From contig OX104119.1 of NCBI GenBank assembly GCA_944474755.1, forward strand, positions 81,100,896-81,164,895: 64,000 nucleotides of DNA. Reading direction: 5' to 3'. Below the pieces are notes generated by a model that saw nothing but the letters and a program-made list of their open reading frames with translations, was not told the DNA's origin and ran no database searches. This DNA comes from Limnoperna fortunei. Its lineage: Eukaryota; Mollusca; Bivalvia; Mytilida; Modiolidae. Position numbers and translations under genes: made by a program. Of the stretch, positions 12,840 through 26,500 are shown piece by piece (the stretch's first letter is position 1; the number at the start of each line of letters is the position of its first letter).

Positions 12840-15800
12840 ATTGTTTATTTCCATGGTTTGTAGGTTTCTAAGGTTTATAGCTAAAAGTATTGTTTATTTC
12901 CATGGTTTGTAGGTTTCTAAGGTTTATAGCTAAAGTATTGTTTATTTCCATGGTTTGTAGGTTTCTAAGGTTTATAGCTAAAGTATTGTTTATTTCCATG
13001 GTTTGTAGCTTTCTAAGGTTTATAGCTAAAAGTATTGTTTTTATCCATGGTTTATAGGTTTCTAAGGTTTATAGCTAAAGTATTGTTTATTTCCATGGTT
13101 TGTAGGTTTCTAAGGTTTATAGCTAAAAGTATTGTTTATTTCCATGGTTTGTAGGTTTCTAAGGTTTATAGCTAAAGTATTGTTTATTTCCATGGTTTGT
13201 AGGTTTCTAAGGTTTATAGCTAAAGTATTGTTTATTTCCATGGTTTGTAGGTTTCTAAGGTTTATAGCTAAAGTATTGTTTATTTCCATGGTTTATAGGT
13301 TTCTTAGGTTTATAGCTAAAAGTATTGTTTATATCAATGGTTTATAGGTTTCTAAGGTTTATAGCTAAAAGTATTGTTTATTTCCATGGTTTATAGGTTT
13401 CTAAGGTTTATAGCTAAAAGTATTGTTTATTTCCATGGTTTGTAGGTTTCTAAGGTTTATAGCTAAAAGTATTGTTTATTTCAATGCTTTGTAGGTTTCT
13501 AAGGTTTATAGCTAAAGTATTGTTTATTTCAATGCTTTGTAGGTTTCTAAGGTTTATAGCTAAAAGTATTGTTTATTTCCATGGTTTATAGGTTTCTAAG
13601 GTTTATACCTAAAGTATTGTTTATTTCAATGCTTTGTAGGTTTCTAAGGTCTACAGCTAAAAGTATTGTTTATTTCCATGGTTTATAGGTTTCTAAGGTT
13701 TATAGCTAAAGTATTGTTTATTTCAATGCTTTGTAGGTTTCTAAGGTTTATAGCTAAAAGTATTGTTTATTTCCATGGCTTAAAGGTTTCTAAGGTATTT
13801 GGCTAAAAGTATTGTTTATTTCCATGGTTTATAGGTTTCTAAGGTTTATAGCTAAAGTATTGTTTATTTCCATGGTTTGTAGGTTTCTAAGGTTTATAGC
13901 TAAAGTATTGTTTATTTCCATGGTTTGTAGGTTTCTAAGGTTTATAGCTAAAGTATTGTTTATTTCCATGGTTTGTAGGTTTCAAAGGTTTATAGCTAAA
14001 AGTATTGTTTATTTCCATGGTTTGTAGGTTTCAAAGGTTTATAGCTAAAAGTATTGTTTATTTCCATGGTTTGTAGGTTTCTAAGGTTTATAGCTAAAGT
14101 ATTGTTTATTTCCATGGTTTGTAGGTTTCTTAGGTTTATAGCTAAAAGTATTGTTTATTTCCATGGTTTGTAGGTTTCTAAGGTTTATAGCTAAAAGTAT
14201 TGTTTATTTCCATGGTTTATAGGTTTCTAAGGTTTATAGCTAAAGTATTGTTTATTTCCATGGTTTGTAGGTTTCTAAGGTTTATAGCTAAAGTATTGTT
14301 TATTTCCATGGTTTGTAGGTTTCTAAGGTTTATAGCTAAAGTATTGTTTATTTCCATGGTTTGTACGTTTCTAAGGTTTATAGCTAAAAGTATTGTTTAT
14401 ATCCATGGTTTATAGGTTTCTAAGGTTTATAGCTAAAAGTATTGTTTATTTCCATGGTTTATAGGTTTCTAAGGTTTATAGCTAAAAGTATTGTTTATTT
14501 CCATGGTTTGTAGGTTTCTAAGGTTTATAGCTAAAAGTATTGTTTATTTCCATGGTTTGTAGGTTTCTAAGGTTTATAGCTAAAAGTATTGTTTATTTCC
14601 ATGGTTTGTAGGTTTCTAAGGTTTATAGCTAAAGTATTGTTTATTTCCATGGTTTGTAGGTTTCTAAGGTTTATAGCTAAAGTATTGTTTATTTCCATGG
14701 TTTGTAGGTTTCTAAGGTTTATAGCTATAAGTATTGTTTTTATCCATGGTTTATGGGTTTCTAAGGTTTATAGCTAAAAGTATTGTTTATTTCCATGGTT
14801 TATAGGTTTCTAAGGTTTATAGCTAAAAGTATTGTTTATTTCCATGGTTTGTAGGTTTCTAAGGTTTATAGCTAAAAGTATTGCTTATTTCAATGCTTTG
14901 TAGGTTTCTAAGGTTTATAGCTAAAAGTATTGTTTATTTCCATGGTTCAAAGGTTTCTAAGGTTTTTGGCTAAAAGTATTGTTTATTTCCATGGTTTATA
15001 GGTTTCTTAGGTTTATAGCTAAAAGTATGGTTTATTTCCATGGTTTGTAGGTTTCTAAGGTTTATAGCTAAAAGTATTGTTTATTTCCATGGTTTGTAGG
15101 TTTCTAAGGTTTATAGCTAAAAGTATTGTTTATTTCCATGGTTTATAGGTTTCTAAGGTTTATAGCTAAAGTATTGTTTATTTCCATGGTTTGTAGGTTT
15201 CTAAGGTTTATAGCTAAAGTATTGTTTATTTCCATGGTTTGTAGGTTTCTAAGGTTTATAGCTAAAGTATTGTTTATTTCCATGGTTTGTAGGTTTCTAA
15301 GGTTTATAGCTAAAAGTATTGTTTATATCCATGGTTTATAGGTTTCTAAGGTTTATAGCTAAAAGTATTGTTTATTTCCATGGTTTATAGGTTTCTAAGG
15401 TTTATAGCTAAAGTATTGTTTATTTCAATGCTTTGTAGGTTTCTAAGGTTTATAGCTAAAAGTATTGCTTATTTCAATGCTTTGTAGGTTTCTAAGGTTT
15501 ATAGCTAAAAGTATTGTTTATTTCCATGGTTTAAAGGTTTCTAAGGTTTTTGGCTAAAAGTATTGTTTATTTCCATGGTTTATAGGTTTCTTAGGTTTAT
15601 AGCTAAAAGTATTGTTTATTCCATGGTTTATAGGTTTCTAAGGTTTATAGCTAAAAGTATGGTTTATTTCCATAGTTTGTAGGTTTTTAAGGTTTATAGC
15701 TAAAAGTATTGTTTATTTCCATGGTTTGAATGTTTCTAAGGTTTATAGCTAAACGTATTGTTTATTTCCATGGTTTATATGTTTCTAAGGTTTATAGCTA

Positions 15801-18800
15801 AAGTATTGTTTATTTCCATGGTTTATAGATTTCTTTCGTTTATAGCTATAAGTATTGTTTATTTCCATGGTTTATAGGTTTCTAAGGTTTATAGCTAAAG
15901 TATTGTTTATTTCCATGGTTTATAGGTTTCTAAGGTTTATAGCTAAAGTATTGTTTATTTCCATGGTTTATAGGTTTCTAAGGTTTTGGGCTAAAAGTAT
16001 TGTTTATTTCCATGGTTTATAGGTTTCTAAGGTTTACAGCTAAAAGTATGGTTTATTTCCATAGTTTGTAGGTTTCTAAGTTTTATAGATAAAAGTATTG
16101 TTTATTTCCATGGTGTGAAGGTTTCTAAGGTTTATAGCTAAAAGTATTGTTTATTTCCATGGTGTGAAGGTTTCTAAGGTTTATAGCTAAAAGTATTGTT
16201 TATTTCCATGGTTTATAGGTTTCTAAGGTTTATAGCTAAAAGTATTGTTTATTTCCATGGTGTGAAGGTTTCTTAGGTTTATAGCTAAAAGTATTGTTTA
16301 TTTCCATGGTTTATAGGTTTCTAAGGTTTATAGCTAAAAGTATGGTTTATTTCCATAGTTTGTAGGTTTCTAAGGTTTATAGCTAAAGTATTGTTTATTT
16401 CGATGGTTTATAGGTTTCTTAGGTTTATATCTAAAAGTATTGTTTATTTCCATGGTGTGAAGGTTTCTAAGGTTTATAGCTAAAGTATTGTTTATTTCGA
16501 TGGTTTATAGGTTTCTTAGGTTTATATCTAAAAGTATTGTTTATTTCCATGGTGTGAAGGTTTCTAAGGTTTATAGCTAAAGTATTGTTTATTTCGATGG
16601 TTTATAGGTTTCTTAGGTTTATATCTAAAAGTATTGTTTATTTCCATGGTGTGAAGGTTTCTAAGGTTTATAGCTAAAGTATTGTTTATTTCCATGGTTT
16701 GTAGGTTTCGAAGGTTTATAGCTAAAAGTATTGTTTATTTCCATGGTGTGAAGGTTTCTTAGGTTTATAGCTAAAAGTATTGTTTATTTCCATGGTTTAT
16801 AGGTTTCTAAGGTTTATAGCTAAAAGTATGGTTTATTTCCATAGTTTGTAGGTTTCTAAGGTTTATAGCTAAAAGTATTGTTTGTTTCCATGGTTTGAAT
16901 GTTTCTAAGGTTTTGTAGCTAAAGTATTGTTTATTTCCATGGTTTATAGGTTTCTAAGGTTTTTGGCTAAAAGTATTGTTTATTTCCATGGTTTGAAGGT
17001 TTCTAAGGTTTATAGCTAAAGTATTGTTTATTTCCATGGTTTCTAGGTTTCTAAGGTTTATAGCTAAAGTATTGTTTATTTCCATGGTTTATAGGTTTCT
17101 AAGGTTTATAGCTAAAAGTATGGTTTATTTCCATAGTTTGTAGGTTTCTAAGGTTTATAGCTAAAGTATTGTTTATTTCCATGGTTTGTAGGTTTCTAAG
17201 GTTTATAGCTAAAAGTATTGTTTTTATCCATGGTTTATGGGTTTCTAAGGTTTATAGCTAAAAGTATTGTTTATTTCCATGGTTTATAGGTTTCTAAGGT
17301 TTATAGCTAAAAGTATTGTTTATTTCAATGCTTTGTAGGTTTCTAAGGTTTATAGCTAAAGTATTGTTTATTTCCATGGTGTGAAGGTTTCTAAGGTTTA
17401 TAGCTAAAGTATTGTTTATTTCCATGGTTTATAGGTTTCTAAGGTTTATAGCTAAAAGTATTGTTTATTTCCATGGTTTGTAGGTTTCTAAGGTTTATAG
17501 CTAAACGTATTGCTTATTTCAATGCTTTGTAGGTTTCTAAGGTTTATAGCTAAAAGTATTGTTTATTTCCATGGTTCAAAGGTTTCTAAGGTTTTTGGCT
17601 AAAAGTATTGTTTATTTCCATGGTTTATAGGTTTCTTAGGTTTATAGCTAAAAGTATGGTTTATTTCCATGGTTTGTAGGTTTCTAAGGTTTATAGCTAA
17701 AAGTATTGTTTATTTCCATGGTTTGTAGGTTTCTAAGGTTTATAGCTAAAAGTATTGTTTATTTCCATGGTTTATAGGTTTCTAAGGTTTATAGCTAAAG
17801 TATTGTTTATTTCCATGGTTTGTAGGTTTCTAAGGTTTATAGCTAAAGTATTGTTTATTTCCATGGTTTGTAGGTTTCTAAGGTTTATAGCTAAAGTATT
17901 GTTTATTTCCATGGTTTGTAGGTTTCTAAGGTTTATAGCTAAAAGTATTGTTTATATCCATGGTTTATAGGTTTCTAAGGTTTATAGCTAAAAGTATTGT
18001 TTATTTCCATGGTTTATAGGTTTCTAAGGTTTATAGCTAAAGTATTGTTTATTTCCATGGTTTGTAGGTTTCTAAGGTTTATAGCTAAAGTATTGTTTAT
18101 TTCCATGGTTTATAGGTTTCTAAGGTTTATAGCTAAAAGTATTGTTTATTTCCATGGTTTAAAGGTTTCTAAGGTTTTTGGCTAAAAGTATTGTTTATTT
18201 CCATGGTTTATAGGTTTCTTAGGTTTATAGCTAAAAGTATTGTTTATTCCATGGTTTATAGGTTTCTAAGGTTTATAGCTAAAAGTATGGTTTATTTCCA
18301 TAGTTTGTAGGTTTCTAAGGTTTATAGCTAAAAGTATTGTTTATTTCCATGGTTTGAATGTTTCTAAGGTTTATAGCTAAACGTATTGTTTATTTCCATG
18401 GTTTATATGTTTCTAAGGTTTATAGCTAAAGTATTGTTTATTTCCATGGTTTATAGATTTCTTTCGTTTATAGCTATAAGTATTGTTTATTTCCATGGTT
18501 TATAGGTTTCTAAGGTTTATAGCTAAAGTATTGTTTATTTCCATGGTTTATAGGTTTCTAAGGTTTATAGCTAAAGTATTGTTTATTTCCATGGTTTATA
18601 GGTTTCTAAGGTTTTGGGCTAAAAGTATTGTTTATTTCCATGGTTTATAGGTTTCTAAGGTTTATAGCTAAAAGTATGGTTTATTTCCATAGTTTGTAGG
18701 TTTCTAAGTTTTATAGATAAAAGTATTGTTTATTTCCATGGTGTGAAGGTTTCTAAGGTTTATAGCTAAAAGTATTGTTTATTTCCATGGTGGGAAGGTT

Positions 18801-21800
18801 TCTAAGGTTTTTAGCTAAAAGTATTGTTTATTTCCATGGTTTATAGGTTTCTAAGGTTTATAGCTAAAAGTATTGTTTATTTCCATGGTGTGAAGGTTTC
18901 TTAGGTTTATAGCTAAAAGTATTGTTTATTTCCATGGTTTATAGGTTTCTAAGGTTTATAGCTAAAAGTATGGTTTATTTCCATAGTTTGTAGGTTTCTA
19001 AGGTTTATAGCTAAAGTATTGTTTATTTCGATGGTTTATAGGTTTCTTAGGTTTATATCTAAAAGTATTGTTTATTTCCATGGTGTGAAGGTTTCTAAGG
19101 TTTATAGCTAAAGTATTGTTTATTTCGATGGTTTATAGGTTTCTTAGGTTTATATCTAAAAGTATTGTTTATTTCCATGGTGTGAAGGTTTCTAAGGTTT
19201 ATAGCTAAAGTATTGTTTATTTCGATGGTTTATAGGTTTCTTATGTTTATATCTAAAAGTATTGTTTATTTCCATGGTGTGAAGGTTTCTAAGGTTTATA
19301 GCTAAAGTATTGTTTATTTCCATGGTTTGTAGGTTTCTAAGGTTTATAGCTAAAAGTATTGTTTATTTCCATGGTGTGAAGGTTTCTTAGGTTTATAGCT
19401 AAAAGTATTGTTTATTTCCATTGTTTATAGGTTTCTAAGGTTTATAGCTAAAAGTATGGTTTATTTCCATAGTTTGTAGGTTTCTAAGGTTTATAGCTAA
19501 AAGTATTGTTTGTTTCCATGGTTTGAATGTTACTAAGGTTTTGTAGCTAAAGTATTGTTTATTTCCATGGTTTGTAGGTTTCTAAGGTTTATAGCTAAAG
19601 TATTGTTTATTTCCATGGTTTATAGGTTTCTTAGGTTTATAGCTAAAAGTATTGTTTATTTCCATGGTGTGAAGGTTTCTAAGGTTTATAGCTAAAAATA
19701 TTGTTTATTTCCATGGTTTGTAGGTTTCTAAGGTTTATAGCTAAAGTATTGTTTATTTCCATGGTTTGTAGGTTTCTAAGGTTTATAGCTAAAGTATTGT
19801 TTATTTCCATGGTTTCTAGGTTTCTAAGGTTTATAGCTAAAGTATTGTTTATTTCCATGGTTTCTAGGTTTCTAAGGTTTATAGCTAAAGTATTGTTTAT
19901 TTCCATGGTTTATAGGTTTCTAAGGTTTATAGCTAAAGTATTGTTTATTTCCATGGTTTATAGGTTTCTAAGGTTTATAGCTAAAAGTATTGTTTATTTC
20001 CATGGTTTGTAGGTTTCTAAGGTTTATAGCTAAAGTATTGTTTATTTCCATGGTTTGTAGGTTTCTAAGGTTTTTAGCTAAAAGTATTGTGTTTCCGTGG
20101 TTTGTAGGTTTCTAAGGTTTATAGCTAAAAGTATTGTTTATTTCCTTGGTTTGAAGGTTTCTAAGGTTTATAGCTAAAAGTATTGTTTATTTCCATGGTT
20201 TATAGGTTTCTAAGGTTTATAGCTAAAAGTATTGTTTGTTTCTAAGGATTATAGGATTCTAAGGGATATAGCTAAAGTATTGTTTATTTCCATGCTTTAT
20301 AGGATTCTAAGGTTTACAGCTAAAATTATTGTTTATTTCCATGGTTTGTAGGTTTCTAAGGTTTATAGCTAAAGTATTGTTTTTTTTTCATGGTTTGTAG
20401 GTTTCTAAGGTTTATAGCTAAAGTATTGTTTATTTCCATGGTTTGTAGGTTTCTAAGGTTTATAGCTAAAAGTATTGTTTATATCCATGGTTTATAGGTT
20501 TCTAAGGTTTATAGCTAAAAGTATTGTTTATTTCCATGGTTTATAGGTTTCTAAGGTTTATAGCTAAAAGTATTGTTTATTTCCATGGTTTATAGGTTTC
20601 TAAGGTTTATAGCTAAAGTATTGTTTATTTCCATGATTTATAGGTTTGTAAGGTTTATAGCTAAAAGTATTGTTTATTTCCATGGTTTATAGGTTTCTAA
20701 GGTTTATAGCTAAAGTATTGTTTATTTCCATGGTTTATAGGTTTCTAAGGTTTATAGCTAAAAGTATTGTTTATTTCCATGGTTTATAGGTTTCTAAGGT
20801 TTATAGCTAAAGTATTGTTTATTTCCATGGTTTGTAGGTTTCTAAGGTTTTGTGCTAAAAGTATTGTTATTTCCATGGTTTGTAGGTTTCTAAGGTTTAT
20901 AGCTAAAAGTATTGTTTATTTCCATTGTTTGAAGGTTTCTAAGGTTTATAGCTAAAAGTATTGTTTATTTCCATGGTTTATAGGTTTCTAAGGTTTATAG
21001 CTAAAAGTATTGTTTATTTCAATGCTTTGTAGGTTTCTAAGGTTTACAGCTAAAAGTATTGTTTATTTCCATGGTTTATAGGTTTCTAAGGTATATAGCT
21101 AAAGTATTGTTTATTTCAATGCTTTGTAGGTTTCTAAGGTTTATAGCTAAAAGTATTGTTTATTTCCATGGTTTGTAGGTTTCTAAGGTTTATAGCTAAA
21201 GTATTGTTTATTTCCATGGTTTATAGGTTTCTTAGGTTTATAGCTAAAAGTATTGTTTATTTCCATGGTGTGAAGGTTTCTAAGGTTTATAGCTAAAAGT
21301 ATTGTTTATTTCCATGGTTTGTAGGTTTCTAAGGTTTATAGCTAAAGTATTGTTTATTTCCATGGTTTGTAGGTTTCTAAGGTTTATAGCTAAAGTATTG
21401 TTTATTTCCAGGGTTTCTAGGTTTCTAAGGTTTATAGCTAAAGTATTGTTTATTTCCATGGTTTCTAGGTTTCTAAGGTTTATAGCTAAAGTATTGTTTA
21501 TTTCCATGGTTTATAGGTTTCTAAGGTTTATAGCTAAAGTATTGTTTATTTCCATGGTTTATAGGTTTCTAAGGTTTATAGCTAAAAGTATTGTTTATTT
21601 CCATGGTTTGTAGGTTTCTAAGGTTTATAGCTAAAGTATTGTTTATTTCCATGGTTTGTAGGTTTCTAAGGTTTTTAGCTAAAAGTATTGTGTTTCCGTG
21701 GTTTGTAGGTTTCTAAGGTTTATAGCTAAAAGTATTGTTTATTTCCTTGGTTTGAAGGTTTCTAAGGTTTATAGCTAAAAGTATTGTTTATTTCCATGGT

Positions 21801-23535
21801 TTGTAGGTTTCTAAGGTTTATAGCTAAAAGTATTGTTTATTTCCATGGTTTGTAGGTTTCTAAGGTTTATAGCTAAAAGTATTGTTTATTTCCTTGGTTT
21901 GAAGGTTTCTAAGGTTTATAGCTAAAAGTATTGCTTATTTCAATGCTTTGTAGGTTTCTAAGGTTTATAGCTAAAAGTATTGTTTATTTCAATGGTTTAA
22001 AGGTTTCTAAGGTTTTTGGCTAAAAGTATTGTTTATTTCCATGGTTTATAGGTTTCTAAGGTTTATAGCTAAAGTATTGTTTATTTCCATGGTTTATAGG
22101 TTTCTAAGGTTTATAGCTACAAGTATTGTTTATTTCAATGCTTTGTAGGTTTCTAAGGTTTATAGCTAAAGTATTGTTTATTTCCATGGTTTATAGGTTT
22201 CTAAGGTTTATAGCTAAAAGTATTGTTTATTTCCATGGTTTATAGGTTTCTAAGGTTTATAGCTAAAGTTTTGTTTATTTCCATGGTTTGTAGGTTTCTA
22301 AGGTTTATAGCTAAAGTATTGTTTATTTCCATGGTTTATAGGTTTCTAAGGTTTATAGCTAAAAGTATTGTTTATTTCAATGCTTTGTAGGTTTCTAAGG
22401 TTTATAGCTAAAGTATTGTTTATTTCCATGGTTTATAGGTTTCTAAGGTTTATAGCTAAAAGTATTGTTTGTATCAATGGTTTATAGGTTTCTAAGGTTT
22501 ACAGCTAAAAGTATTGTTTATTTCCATGGTTTGTAGGTTTCTAAGGTTTTGGGCTAAAAGTATTGCTCATTTCAATGCTTCGTAGGTTTCTAAGGTTTAT
22601 AGCTAAAAGTATTGTTTATTTCCATGGTTTATAGGTTTCTAAGGTTTTTGGCTAAAAGTATTGTTTATTTCCATGGTTTGTAGGTTTCTAAGGTTTACAG
22701 CTAAAAGTATTGTTTATTTCCATGGTTTATAGGTTTCTAAGGTTTATAGCTAAAGTTTTGTTTATTTCCATGGTTTGTAGGTTTCTAAGGTTTATAGCTA
22801 AAGTATTGTTTATTTCCATGGTTTATAGGTTTCTAAGGTTTATAGCTAAAAGTATTGTTTATTTCAATGCTTTGTAGGTTTCTAAGGTTTATAGCTAAAG
22901 TATTGTTTATTTCCATGGTTTATAGGTTTCTAAGGTTTATAGCTAAAAGTATTGTTTGTATCAATGGTTTATAGGTTTCTAAGGTTTACAGCTAAAAGTA
23001 TTGTTTATTTCCATGGTTTGTAGGTTTCTAAGGTTTTGGGCTAAAAGTATTGCTCATTTCAATGCTTCGTAGGTTTCTAAGGTTTATAGCTAAAGTATTG
23101 TTTATTTCCATGGTTTGTAGGTTTCTAAGGTTTATAGCTAAAAGTATTGTTTATTTCCATGGTTTGTAGGTTTCTAAGGTTTATAGCTAAAAGTATTGCT
23201 TATTTCAATGCTTTGTAGGTTTCTAAGGTTTATAGCTAAAAGTATTGTTTATTTCAATGGTTTAAAGGTTTCTAAGGTTTTTGGCTAAAAGTATTGTTTA
23301 TTTCCATGGTTTGTAGGTTTCTAAGGTTTATAGCTAAAGTATTGTTTATTTCCATGGTTTATAGGTTTCTTAGGTTTATAGCTAAAAGTATTGTTTATTT
23401 CCATGGTGTGAAGGTTTCTAAGGTTTATAGCTAAAAGTATTGTTTATTTCCATGGTTTGTAGGTTTCTAAGGTTTATTGCTAAAGTATTGTTTATTTCCA
23501 TGGTTTGTAGGTTTCTAAGGTTTATAGCTAAAAGT
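12840..23535 (+). repeat. Higher-order block, copy 1 (about 10.7 kb)
   Basis: Rare unit variants in this part of the satellite recur in the same order in the next block. Examples are gtagctttctaagg (13005 and 23701), the gcttaaagg variant (about 13776 and 24471), agatttctttcg (15827 and 26570) and tttattgc (23473 and 32466). The offset falls from 10,696 at the start to 8,993 at the end, so the second copy has lost several pieces. Block limits are approximate. Confidence 0.85.
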
Positions 23536-26500
23536 ATTGTTTATTTCCATGGTTTGTAGGTTTCTAAGGTTTATAGCTAAAAGTATTGTTTATTTCCATG
23601 GTTTGTAGGTTTCTAAGGTTTATAGCTAAAGTATTGTTTATTTCCATGGTTTGTAGGTTTCTAAGGTTTATAGCTAAAGTATTGTTTATTTCCATGGTTT
23701 GTAGCTTTCTAAGGTTTATAGCTAAAAGTATTGTTTTTATCCATGGTTTATAGGTTTCTAAGGTTTATAGCTAAAGTATTGTTTATTTCCATGGTTTGTA
23801 GGTTTCTAAGGTTTATAGCTAAAAGTATTGTTTATTTCCATGGTTTGTAGGTTTCTAAGGTTTATAGCTAAAGTATTGTTTATTTCCATGGTTTGTAGGT
23901 TTCTAAGGTTTATAGCTAAAGTATTGTTTATTTCCATGGTTTGTAGGTTTCTAAGGTTTATAGCTAAAGTATTGTTTATTTCCATGGTTTATAGGTTTCT
24001 TAGGTTTATAGCTAAAAGTATTGTTTATATCAATGGTTTATAGGTTTCTAAGGTTTATAGCTAAAGTATTGTTTATTTCCATGGTTTATAGGTTTCTAAG
24101 GTTTATAGCTAAAAGTATTGTTTATTTCCATGGTTTGTAGGTTTCTAAGGTTTATAGCTAAAAGTATTGTTTATTTCAATGCTTTGTAGGTTTCTAAGGT
24201 TTATAGCTAAAGTATTGTTTATTTCAATGCTTTGTAGGTTTCTAAGGTTTATAGCTAAAAGTATTGTTTATTTCCATGGTTTATAGGTTTCTAAGGTTTA
24301 TACCTAAAGTATTGTTTATTTCAATGCTTTGTAGGTTTCTAAGGTCTACAGCTAAAAGTATTGTTTATTTCCATGGTTTATAGGTTTCTAAGGTTTATAG
24401 CTAAAGTATTGTTTATTTCAATGCTTTGTAGGTTTCTAAGGTTTATAGCTAAAAGTATTGTTTATTTCCATGGCTTAAAGGTTTCTAAGGTATTTGGCTA
24501 AAAGTATTGTTTATTTCCATGGTTTATAGGTTTCTAAGGTTTATAGCTAAAGTATTGTTTATTTCCATGGTTTGTAGGTTTCTAAGGTTTATAGCTAAAG
24601 TATTGTTTATTTCCATGGTTTGTAGGTTTCTAAGGTTTATAGCTAAAGTATTGTTTATTTCCATGGTTTGTAGGTTTCAAAGGTTTATAGCTAAAAGTAT
24701 TGTTTATTTCCATGGTTTGTAGGTTTCAAAGGTTTATAGCTAAAAGTATTGTTTATTTCCATGGTTTGTAGGTTTCTAAGGTTTATAGCTAAAGTATTGT
24801 TTATTTCCATGGTTTGTAGGTTTCTTAGGTTTATAGCTAAAAGTATTGTTTATTTCCATGGTTTGTAGGTTTCTAAGGTTTATAGCTAAAAGTATTGTTT
24901 ATTTCCATGGTTTATAGGTTTCTAAGGTTTATAGCTAAAGTATTGTTTATTTCCATGGTTTGTAGGTTTCTAAGGTTTATAGCTAAAGTATTGTTTATTT
25001 CCATGGTTTGTAGGTTTCTAAGGTTTATAGCTAAAGTATTGTTTATTTCCATGGTTTGTACGTTTCTAAGGTTTATAGCTAAAAGTATTGTTTATATCCA
25101 TGGTTTATAGGTTTCTAAGGTTTATAGCTAAAAGTATTGTTTATTTCCATGGTTTATAGGTTTCTAAGGTTTATAGCTAAAAGTATTGTTTATTTCCATG
25201 GTTTGTAGGTTTCTAAGGTTTATAGCTAAAAGTATTGTTTATTTCCATGGTTTGTAGGTTTCTAAGGTTTATAGCTAAAAGTATTGTTTATTTCCATGGT
25301 TTGTAGGTTTCTAAGGTTTATAGCTAAAGTATTGTTTATTTCCATGGTTTGTAGGTTTCTAAGGTTTATAGCTAAAGTATTGTTTATTTCCATGGTTTGT
25401 AGGTTTCTAAGCTTTATAGCTATAAGTATTGTTTTTATTCATGGTTTATGGGTTTCTAAGGTTTATAGCTAAAAGTATTGTTTATTTCCATGGTTTATAG
25501 GTTTCTAAGGTTTATAGCTAAAAGTATTGCTTATTTCAATGCTTTGTAGGTTTCTAAGGTTTATAGCTTAAGTATTGTTTATTTCAATGCTTTGTAGGTT
25601 TCTAAGGTTTATAGCTAAAAGTATTGTTTATTTCCATGGTTTGTAGGTTTCTAAGGTTTATAGCTAAAAGTATTGCTTATTTCAATGCTTTGTAGGTTTC
25701 TAAGGTTTATAGCTAAAGTATTGTTTATTTCCATGGTTTGTAGGTTTCTAAGGTTTTTGGCTAAAAGTATTGTTTATTTCCATGGTTTATAGGTTTCTTA
25801 GGTTTATAGCTAAAAGTATGGTTTATTTCCATGGTTTGTAGGTTTCTAAGGTTTATAGCTAAAAGTATTGTTTATTTCCATGGTTTGTAGGTTTCTAAGG
25901 TTTATAGCTAAAAGTATTGTTTATTTCCATGGTTTATAGGTTTCTAAGGTTTATAGCTAAAGTATTGTTTATTTCCATGGTTTGTAGGTTTCTAAGGTTT
26001 ATAGCTAAAGTATTGTTTATTTCCATGGTTTGTAGGTTTCTAAGGTTTATAGCTAAAGTATTGTTTATTTCCATGGTTTGTAGGTTTCTAAGGTTTATAG
26101 CTAAAAGTATTGTTTATATCCATGGTTTATAGGTTTCTAAGGTTTATAGCTAAAAGTATTGTTTATTTCCATGGTTTATAGGTTTCTAAGGTTTATAGCT
26201 AAAAGTATTGCTTATTTCAATGCTTTGTAGGTTTCTAAGGTTTATAGCTAAAAGTATTGTTTATTTCCATGGTTTAAAGGTTTCTAAGGTTTTTGGCTAA
26301 AAGTATTGTTTATTTCCATGGTTTATAGGTTTCTTAGGTTTATAGCTAAAAGTATTGTTTATTCCATGGTTTATAGGTTTCTAAGGTTTATAGCTAAAAG
26401 TATGGTTTATTTCCATAGTTTGTAGGTTTTTAAGGTTTATAGCTAAAAGTATTGTTTATTTCCATGGTTTGAATGTTTCTAAGGTTTATAGCTAAACGTA

